From contig JAZODA010000039.1 in assembly GCA_045596745.1 (NCBI GenBank), positions 1-45,275 on the forward strand: DNA of 45,275 nucleotides. Reading direction: 5' to 3'. Below, in pieces: positions 39,295 through 45,275 of this stretch (positions within the stretch are counted from its first letter, which is position 1; the number at the start of each line of letters is the position of its first letter). Both the position numbers and the translations under genes were made by a program. Below the pieces are notes generated by a model. That model made no database searches. It was not told the DNA's origin and worked only from the letters and a program-made list of their open reading frames with translations. This stretch comes from RGIG3009 sp045596745. GTDB lineage: Bacteria; Bacillota; Clostridia; Oscillospirales; Acutalibacteraceae.

Positions 39295-40488
39295 ATGAAA
39301 AAGATCCTGGCACTTCTTCTCGTTGCTGTTATGGTTATCGGCATGGGCTTGACCATGGGCGGTTGCAGCAGCGAAGGAGACAAACTCAAGGTTGGCTTCA
39401 TCTTCCTGCACGATGAGAACTCGACTTATGACAAGAACTTCATCGACGCAGCAAAAGAAGCTTGCAAAAATATGGGCGTTGAGATGGTTCAGAAGACTCA
39501 GATTCCTGAATCCAACAAAGCGTACGAAGCTGCGAAAGAACTCATCGAAACCGATGGTTGCGATATCATCTTCGCTGACAGCTTCGGTCACGAGTCCTTC
39601 CTGATGAAGGCTGCTAAGGAGTATCCGGATGTGCAGTTCTGCCACGCCACCGGTACCCAGGCCCACACTTCCAACCTGAAGAACTTCCACAACGCTTTCT
39701 CCCACATCTATCAGGGCCGCTATCTGGCGGGTGTTGTCGCCGGTATGAAGCTCAACGAGATGATCAATGATGGCGAAATCACCGCTGAAGAAGCCAAGAT
39801 GGGCTACGTTGGTGCTTTCACCTTCGCTGAAGTTATCTCCGGTTACACCTCCTTCTACCTGGGCGCTAAGTCCGTCTGCCCCTCTGTGACGATGGACGTT
39901 CGCTTCACCGGTAGCTGGTACGACGAGCAGCTCGAGAAGGAAGCCGCTCAGGCTCTGATCAACGGCGGCTGCGTCCTCATCAGCCAGCATGCTGACTCCA
40001 TGGGTTCTCCCACCGCTTGCGAGCAGGCAAACGTTCCGAACGTTTCCTACAACGGCTCTACCGCTTCTGCTTGCCCCGAGACGTTCCTCATCTCCTCCCG
40101 CATCAACTGGGTCCCGTACTTCGAGTACATGATCAAGTGCGTGCAGGATGGCAAAGACATCGCTGCTGACTGGGCCGGCACTCTGGAAGACGGTTCCGTT
40201 GCTCTGACCGAGCTCGGCAAGAACGTTGCTGACGGCACCGCTGAGAAGCTGGAAGCTGTTAAGAAGGATCTGATCGACGGCAAAATCCACGTGTTCGATA
40301 CCAACAACTTCACCGTTGGCGGCGCGAAGCTGTCCGCTGATCACAAGGCTGACGTTGACTTCGACGACAAGTACACCCCCGACACCAAGGTTGTTGAGGA
40401 TGGCGTGTTCTACGAGTCCAAGTATCGTTCCGGCCCGTACTTCGACCTCCGCATCGATGGCATTTCGCTGCTGAACGAGAAGTATTAA
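39295..40488 (+). CDS. BMP family nucleoside-binding lipoprotein
   Basis: The 397-residue substrate-binding protein of the Med/BmpA (PF02608-type) family has a lipoprotein signal MKKILALLLV...LTMGGC with lipidation at Cys24. The family motifs KVGFIFLH, DGCDIIFADSFGHESF, NAFSHIYQGRYLAGVVAGM and GYVGAFTFAEVISGYTSFYLG are present. Such proteins bind purine nucleosides outside the membrane and deliver them to the partner ABC permease. It starts at ATG 39295 after GGAGGG. The hairpin terminator following it (40502-40539) probably lets it be made in excess over the membrane components encoded downstream. Confidence 0.93.
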   Translation: MKKILALLLVAVMVIGMGLTMGGCSSEGDKLKVGFIFLHDENSTYDKNFIDAAKEACKNMGVEMVQKTQIPESNKAYEAAKELIETDGCDIIFADSFGHESFLMKAAKEYPDVQFCHATGTQAHTSNLKNFHNAFSHIYQGRYLAGVVAGMKLNEMINDGEITAEEAKMGYVGAFTFAEVISGYTSFYLGAKSVCPSVTMDVRFTGSWYDEQLEKEAAQALINGGCVLISQHADSMGSPTACEQANVPNVSYNGSTASACPETFLISSRINWVPYFEYMIKCVQDGKDIAADWAGTLEDGSVALTELGKNVADGTAEKLEAVKKDLIDGKIHVFDTNNFTVGGAKLSADHKADVDFDDKYTPDTKVVEDGVFYESKYRSGPYFDLRIDGISLLNEKY

Positions 40489-40501
40489 TCTGTTTCCCCC
40501 T

Positions 40502-40539
40502 GGTAAGGCGGGGCGCGAACCGCCCCGCCTTACCTTTTT
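40502..40539 (+). terminator. Partial terminator between BMP and ABC ATPase genes
   Basis: Thirteen-base GC-rich stem (40502-40514 with 40522-40534), seven-base loop, T5. A second hairpin (TGCACCGC/GCGGTGCA, 40563-40584, then GTTTTG) follows before the ATPase start. Both lie inside the operon. Confidence 0.85.
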
Positions 40540-40615
40540 GGGAGAGACATAGTTCTGAACAGTGCACCGCACGGCGGCGGTGCAGTTTTGAGAATTATGT
40601 AGAGGAGGAGCTACG

Positions 40616-42163
40616 GTGACATCCACACCCGCAATTGAACTCAAAGCCATCACCAAGGCCTTCGGCAGCAAAGTCATTGCCAATAAGAATGTCGATCTGA
40701 CCGCCTACCGCGGTGAGATTCTGTCCATTCTTGGCGAAAACGGCAGTGGCAAAACAACGCTGATGAACATCATCTCCGGTATCTATTTCCCCGATGCCGG
40801 CGAAATCTTCATCGACGGCGAGCCGGCGGTCATCGCGTCCCCGAAAGATGCTTTCGACTACAAGATCGGTATGATTCACCAGCACTTCAAGCTGGTTGAT
40901 GTGTTTTCGGCAACCGAAAACATCGTACTGGGTCTGAACAACGGCGAAAAATTCGATCTCAAGGAAGCAAACAAGCAGGTCAAGGAGATTTGCGACCGTT
41001 ACGGCTTCGATATCGATCCCACGCAGAAAATCTACACCATGTCGGTGTCGGAAAAGCAGACGGTCGAAATCATCAAGGTGCTGTATCGCGGCGCAGACAT
41101 CCTGATTCTGGACGAGCCTACCGCCGTGCTTACTCCGCAGGAAACGCAAAAGCTGTTCACCATCCTGCGTCGTATGCGCGATGACGGCAAGGCGATTATC
41201 ATCATCACCCACAAACTGCACGAGGTGTTGTCGCTGTCTGACCGCGTTTCGGTACTTCGCAAGGGCGAGTACGTCGGCACGGTCAATACGGCGGAAACCA
41301 CCGAATCCGAGCTGACGGAAATGATGGTCGGTCAGAAGATTGAACTGAACATCGAGCGCAGTGAACCGAAAGATCCCGTCGACCGGCTGGTCGTTAAGGA
41401 CATCACCTGCGTCAACCGCCAGGGTGTCCGCGTGCTGGACAACGTTTCTTTCACCGCTCGCTCCGGCGAGATTCTAGGTATTGCCGGTATTGCCGGTTCG
41501 GGTCAGCGCGAGCTGCTCGAAGCTATCGCCGGTCTGCAATATCTGACCGAGGGCGACATTTATTACCACAACCCGAAAACCGATACCGTGGAAGACCTCC
41601 GCAACAAGACCCCTATGCAAATCCGCGAACTCGGCGTGCGCCTTTCCTTCGTTCCGGAAGATCGTCTGGGTATGGGTCTTGTCGGTAACATGGACATCAT
41701 CGACAATATGATGCTCCGTAGCTACCGCAAAGGTCACTCCGCCTTCCTGCAACGCAAAGCTCCGCGCGATCTGGCGGATAAGATTATTGAAGACTTGCAG
41801 GTTGTCACCCCCAGTGCCCACACCCCCGTTCGCCGTCTGTCGGGCGGTAACGTGCAAAAGGAACTGGTCGGTCGCGAAATCGCAGCTGCTCCCACCGTGC
41901 TGATGGCCGCCTACCCCGTGCGCGGCCTGGACATCAACTCCTCTTATACCATTTATAACCTGCTGACCCAGCAGAAAGAAAACGGCGTTGCTGTTATCTT
42001 CGTCGGCGAAGACCTCGACGTGCTGCTGGAGCTTTGTGACCGTATTCTGGTCATTGGTTCGGGTAAAATCACCGGCCTGGTGGATGCCCGCACCACCACC
42101 AAGGAAGAAATCGGTCTGCTGATGACCAAGAGTGATACCGACGGAGGTGAGACGAATGAGTAA
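40616..42163 (+). CDS. Nucleoside ABC transporter ATP-binding protein
   Basis: The 515-residue double ATPase is of the type found in YufO/NupO and monosaccharide importers. The first half has Walker A GENGSGKT (40-47), a SVSEKQ signature and Walker B ILILDEPTAVL. The second half has a degenerate Walker A (GIAGSGQRE), an intact LSGGNVQKE signature and a degenerate Walker B (VLMAAYPVRGLD) lacking the catalytic Glu; this asymmetry is normal for the family. It starts at GTG 40616 after GAGGAGGAG. It overlaps the next permease gene by eight bases. It powers uptake of the nucleoside captured by the BMP lipoprotein. Confidence 0.93.
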   Translation: MTSTPAIELKAITKAFGSKVIANKNVDLTAYRGEILSILGENGSGKTTLMNIISGIYFPDAGEIFIDGEPAVIASPKDAFDYKIGMIHQHFKLVDVFSATENIVLGLNNGEKFDLKEANKQVKEICDRYGFDIDPTQKIYTMSVSEKQTVEIIKVLYRGADILILDEPTAVLTPQETQKLFTILRRMRDDGKAIIIITHKLHEVLSLSDRVSVLRKGEYVGTVNTAETTESELTEMMVGQKIELNIERSEPKDPVDRLVVKDITCVNRQGVRVLDNVSFTARSGEILGIAGIAGSGQRELLEAIAGLQYLTEGDIYYHNPKTDTVEDLRNKTPMQIRELGVRLSFVPEDRLGMGLVGNMDIIDNMMLRSYRKGHSAFLQRKAPRDLADKIIEDLQVVTPSAHTPVRRLSGGNVQKELVGREIAAAPTVLMAAYPVRGLDINSSYTIYNLLTQQKENGVAVIFVGEDLDVLLELCDRILVIGSGKITGLVDARTTTKEEIGLLMTKSDTDGGETNE

Positions 42164-43274
42164 AGCCGCTGTGAAAAAAAGCCGCCGTGAGCCGCTGCTT
42201 CACATCGTCAAACGTGACGAACTCTCCGGTTGGCGTGCTTGGTCCATCCGTCTTGCCACCATCGTTGTTTCTTTGTTGGCTGTCGGCGTGATTTCGGTAT
42301 TGCTGACAGGCGGCAGCTTCGGTAAAATCTACGAAACCATGTTCCTCGGCACCTTCGGTCGTATCCTGGAAGGTCGCATGGGTATGGTGTGGAAATTCTT
42401 GCAGGACACCGCCATTCTCCTTTGCCTCTCCTTGGCTGTCACCCCCGCGTTTAAGATGAAATTCTGGAACTGCGGTGCCGAAGGTCAGGCGCTCGCAGGC
42501 GGTCTCGCCGCTATGATTTGTATGATGCACCTCGGCGGCACGTTGCCCGAGGCATTGCTCATCCCCGTGGTGGTTCTCGCCAGTATCGTTGCCGGTGCAT
42601 TGTGGGGCCTTGTCCCTGCTATTTTCAAGGCACAGTACGGCACCAACGAAACGCTGTTCACACTGATGATGAACTACGTCATCACTCGTATTGTTTCCTA
42701 TTATGTCGGTATGTCCAGCGGCGGTTCTCAGATTATTCAGCCGGTGGAAACCGGTTCGTTGCCGATTATCGGTGACCAGCCGTATCTGCTGAACATCCTG
42801 ATTGTTACCGTGTTGACCGTCGTGATGTTCGTGTATCTCAAATCCAGCAAACAAGGATATGAGATTAGCGTCGTCGGCGAAAGCCAGAACACCGCTCGCT
42901 ACGTCGGTATCAACGTTAAAAAGGTTATGATCCGCACCATGATCATTTCGGGCGCTATCTGCGGTATCGCCGGTATGCTGTTGGTTGCCGGTACCGACCA
43001 CTCCATCAACGTCGACTCGGTCGGCGGTCAGGGCTTCACCGCCATTATGATTTCGTGGTTGGGTCAGTTCAATCCGTTTATTATGGCACTGATGGCCGCT
43101 CTGCTCACCTTCTTGACCAATGGCGCCGCTAAGGTGGCAGACTCCTTCTTCCTCAACAGTTCGTTTGCTGACATCGTCGCCGGTATCGTCATTCTGGCGT
43201 TGGTCGGTTGCGAATTCTTAATTCACTACTCGGTGAAGATCCGTCATTCCAAGAAAAAGGAGGAAGCAGTATGA
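42156..43274 (+). CDS. Nucleoside ABC transporter permease 1
   Basis: The 372-residue membrane protein of the BPD-transporter 2 (RbsC/YufP-like) family has a basic N-terminal tail of about 40 residues and then eight to ten hydrophobic segments. Family motifs include FWNCGAEGQALAGGLAA, YGTNETLFTLMMNYV and GYEISVVGESQNTARYVGI. It pairs with the permease encoded next to form the membrane channel. It starts at ATG 42156 after GGAGGTGA, inside the end of the ATPase gene, and its stop overlaps the next start (ATGA). Confidence 0.92.
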   Translation: MSKAAVKKSRREPLLHIVKRDELSGWRAWSIRLATIVVSLLAVGVISVLLTGGSFGKIYETMFLGTFGRILEGRMGMVWKFLQDTAILLCLSLAVTPAFKMKFWNCGAEGQALAGGLAAMICMMHLGGTLPEALLIPVVVLASIVAGALWGLVPAIFKAQYGTNETLFTLMMNYVITRIVSYYVGMSSGGSQIIQPVETGSLPIIGDQPYLLNILIVTVLTVVMFVYLKSSKQGYEISVVGESQNTARYVGINVKKVMIRTMIISGAICGIAGMLLVAGTDHSINVDSVGGQGFTAIMISWLGQFNPFIMALMAALLTFLTNGAAKVADSFFLNSSFADIVAGIVILALVGCEFLIHYSVKIRHSKKKEEAV

Positions 43275-44260
43275 TCGTGGCATTGATCACGCGCGCTATC
43301 ACGTTAAGTGTTCCGTTGCTGTACGGTTCGACCGGCGAGATCATTACCGAAAAATCCGGTCATCTGAACCTCGGTATCCCCGGTATTATGTACGTTGGCG
43401 GTATCAGCGGCGTCATCGGCGCGTTCCTCTATGAAAACGCCTGCGGCAACAACCTTGCCGCCATGAACCCTGTGTTGGCAATCCTGATTCCGTTGCTGGC
43501 CTCCATCGTCGGCTCGGTCATTATGGGCCTGATTTACAGTTTCCTCACCGTGACGTTGCGTGCCAATCAGAACGTTACCGGTCTGGCACTGACCACCTTC
43601 GGTATCGGTGTCGGCAACTTCTTCGGCGGCTCGCTCATCAAGCTGGTGGAGAGCGATATGCCCTCCATCGCCCTGACAAAAACCAGTTCCTTCTTCAAGC
43701 AGACTCTGCCGTTTGCCAAGGATTGCGGTTGGTTCGGTGAAATCTTCCTGTCGCACGACTTCTTGACCTACTCGGCGTTTATTATCGCAATTGTGGCATC
43801 CATTATGCTGACTCGCACGCGTGTTGGTCTGAATCTGCGCGCAGTGGGTGAAAACCCTGCCACCGCGGACGCCGCCGGTATCAACGTTACTCGTTACAAG
43901 TACCTGTCCACCTGCATCGGTAGTGCCATCGCCGGTCTCGGCGGTCTGCAGTACGTTATGGCGTATGCCGACGGTGTGTGGTCGAACAATGCGTTTGGTG
44001 ACCGCGGTTGGATGGCGATTGCGCTCGTTATCTTCGCACTGTGGAAGCCCCATATGGCGATCTTCGGTTCGCTCCTGTTCGGTGCTCTTTGCAACGCCCA
44101 CAACTACATTGTCGGTCTCGACACCAATACGCAGGAACTGTTCAAGATGCTCCCCTACATCGTCACGCTGGTGGTTCTCATCATTACCAGCATGCGTAAG
44201 AAGCGCGAGCATCAGCCTCCGGCAAGTCTGGGTCTCCCCTACTTCCGCGAGGATCGATAA
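43271..44260 (+). CDS. Nucleoside ABC transporter permease 2
   Basis: The 329-residue membrane protein of the YufQ-like permease group begins with a typical LYGSTGEIITEKSGHLNLGI segment, and has LRANQNVTGLALTTFGIG, NLRAVGENPATADAAGINV and about nine hydrophobic segments. It starts at ATG 43271 after AAGGAGGAAG, overlapping the previous stop by four bases. Last gene of the operon, followed by a strong terminator. Confidence 0.92.
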   Translation: MIVALITRAITLSVPLLYGSTGEIITEKSGHLNLGIPGIMYVGGISGVIGAFLYENACGNNLAAMNPVLAILIPLLASIVGSVIMGLIYSFLTVTLRANQNVTGLALTTFGIGVGNFFGGSLIKLVESDMPSIALTKTSSFFKQTLPFAKDCGWFGEIFLSHDFLTYSAFIIAIVASIMLTRTRVGLNLRAVGENPATADAAGINVTRYKYLSTCIGSAIAGLGGLQYVMAYADGVWSNNAFGDRGWMAIALVIFALWKPHMAIFGSLLFGALCNAHNYIVGLDTNTQELFKMLPYIVTLVVLIITSMRKKREHQPPASLGLPYFREDR

Positions 44261-44272
44261 TCCCTTAAAACC

Positions 44273-44306
44273 AAAACGGAGCATCCAGCGGATGCTCCGT
44301 TTTTTG
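44273..44306. terminator. Bidirectional terminator after the nucleoside operon
   Basis: Stem of 14 bases including A/T ends (44273-44286 with 44290-44303), three-base loop, T6. It also ends the small minus-strand gene at 44307. Confidence 0.9.
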
Positions 44307-44486
44307 TTAAAACATTTCGCCGAGTTCTTCTGCCAGCTCGCTCATATTTTTCAGTGCCTTACCAACCGTCTTTTTCATACCCTTTTTGCCGCTGTGCACA
44401 TATTGGTTGGCAATCACACCGGTGACGCACCCGACCGCAACTCCGATGCCCATACCCTTTATGAATTTCACAAACCCTTTTGCCAC
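44307..44486 (-). CDS. Small glycine-rich membrane protein
   Basis: The 59-residue protein has a short basic start (AKGFVKFIKG), a glycine/valine-rich hydrophobic segment (MGIGVAVGCVTGVIA, about 10-25) and an amphipathic basic-acidic helix ending KNMSELAEELGEMF. The pattern recalls YtxH-like small membrane proteins, but I cannot confirm a family. GTG 44486 lies nine bases after AGGAG; a GTG two codons earlier is too close to it. Confidence 0.65.
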   Translation of the reverse strand: MAKGFVKFIKGMGIGVAVGCVTGVIANQYVHSGKKGMKKTVGKALKNMSELAEELGEMF

Positions 44487-44569
44487 ACTCACCGTCTCCT
44501 TTTTTCAGTTACTGTTCATAGCATTTCCGTTGAAAGTGCGGTTTTCCGCGGAAGTTTTTGGAAAGATGC

Positions 44570-44597
44570 TTGACAAAAACTGTAAGTGTGGTATTGT
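44570..44597 (+). promoter_or_regulatory. Probable promoter of the MATE transporter gene
   Basis: TTGACA (44570-44575), 16-base spacer, TATTGT (44592-44597). This leaves a leader of roughly 120 bases, in which GCACGC/GCGTGC at about 44652-44675 can form a small hairpin. No regulatory RNA family is recognised. Confidence 0.55.
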
Positions 44598-44725
44598 GTA
44601 GACGTACTCTTTTTGTTTGTCAAAAAACGGCAGTCATTTCCCCATAAAATGGCACGCTTTTGCAGCTTTCGCGTGCTATACTGTAGTTGCTTTTGTGAGT
44701 TCCGAACCAACTGGAGGGATATCCA

Positions 44726-45275
44726 TGACCACTCGTTCCAAACGCGATTTGTGTGTAGGCCCGTTGCTCCCTAAAATGCTGCTGTACGCACTTCCCATTA
44801 TGGCCAGCGGCATTTTGCAGGTGCTCTACAACGCTGCCGACACCTTTGTCGTAGCACTGTCTCCCGTTGGCGATACCGCTGTGGCGGCCATCTCCTCGAC
44901 CGGCTCGCTGACAGCACTGATTGTTAACTTCTTTGTCAGTCTGAGCTCCGGCGTTCTGACCGTTGTCGCTCGACATATCGGCGCACACCATCACAAGCGC
45001 GTTCGACAGAGTGTCCACACCGCCATCGCCATTTCGCTCTTCTGCGGTGTGTTCCTGACGATTTTCGGCTCGCTCTTGTCCGGCCCGCTGCTCCAGGCTA
45101 TGGGTACCGGCAAGGATAGCGCACTTGTTCTGGAAAAGGCTACCTTGTACATCCGCATCTACTTCCTCGGTATGCCCGGCTTTATCGTCTACAACTTCGG
45201 CGCTGCCGTGCTGCGCGCAGCGGGTGATACCAAACGTCCGCTGATTTATCTGGCCATCTCCGGTCTTGTCAACGT
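44726..45275 (+). CDS. MATE family efflux transporter, 3' end missing
   Basis: An open frame from ATG 44726 (after GGAGGG) runs off the right edge after 183 codons. The visible part is the N-terminal half of a MATE antiporter: LLPKMLLYALPIMASGILQVLYNAADTFVV is the family's first helix with its conserved ALP and NAADTF residues. It is followed by SLTALIVNFFVSLSSGVLTVVARHIG, a basic loop and LRAAGDTKRPLIYLAISGLVNV. Such proteins export drugs or metabolites using sodium or proton gradients. Full-length members have about 450 residues. Confidence 0.9.

Noticed and set aside
38644..40683. Minus-strand open frame of 679 codons
   Set aside because: Antisense to xpt and the BMP gene, both well supported.

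Overview
The window looks like a chromosomal segment of a Gram-positive, anaerobic gut-type Clostridia bacterium, probably of the Oscillospiraceae/Ruminococcaceae kind. This is inferred from strong AAGGAGG-type ribosome sites, TTGACA/TATAAT promoters, sortase signals of SPDTG type, a MATE pump, DivIVA-like and YdbC proteins, and large modular surface glycosidases. No phage, plasmid, insertion-sequence transposase or CRISPR array is visible. One REP-like palindrome and a related half-element lie at the left edge.

Layout. (1) 1-1011: a truncated lipoprotein gene and a small membrane protein, both minus strand, next to the REP-like elements. (2) 1203-3206: an Entner-Doudoroff pair, eda-kdgK (minus). 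The aldolase carries an extra VOC-like domain at its C terminus. (3) 3383-4800: yebC and a C39-like cysteine peptidase homologue (plus). (4) 4837-9327: an AraC regulator diverging from a tight four-gene operon: PIG-L deacetylase, atypical NagB-like deaminase, PfkB kinase, class II aldolase. Together these could deacetylate, deaminate/isomerise, phosphorylate and split an amino sugar. (5) 9388-12139 (minus): uppP, ydbC, a DivIVA-like coiled-coil protein, a 36-residue Gln/Asn/Lys peptide and a membrane-anchored protein of unknown function.

(6) 12268-37544 (minus) is the dominant feature: a beta-glucan locus of about 25 kb. It holds a domain-permuted GH3 beta-glucosidase and four GH16 glucanase paralogues of 1489, 2768, 2331 and 560 residues. 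All four share a signal peptide, Big2-like modules, a CARDB-like module and a GH16 domain with an ExDxxE active site. They differ in how they are held: secreted, sortase-anchored (two), or tethered by one membrane helix. Each has its own terminator; promoters are clear for all but the 2331-residue gene. The enzymes would cut beta-1,3 or mixed-linkage glucan outside the cell, and the GH3, which has no signal peptide, would finish the oligosaccharides inside. No glucan transporter lies in the window.

(7) 37664-45275: a histidine phosphatase (minus), tRNA-Lys, then a purine salvage/uptake operon (xpt, BMP lipoprotein, ABC ATPase, two permeases; plus), a small glycine-rich membrane protein (minus) and the 5' part of a MATE transporter gene running off the right edge.

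The best candidates for something undescribed are the AraC-linked amino-sugar operon with its non-canonical NagB-like enzyme, the glucan locus with its three anchoring modes and a conserved pre-anchor domain, and the KDPG aldolase-VOC fusion.
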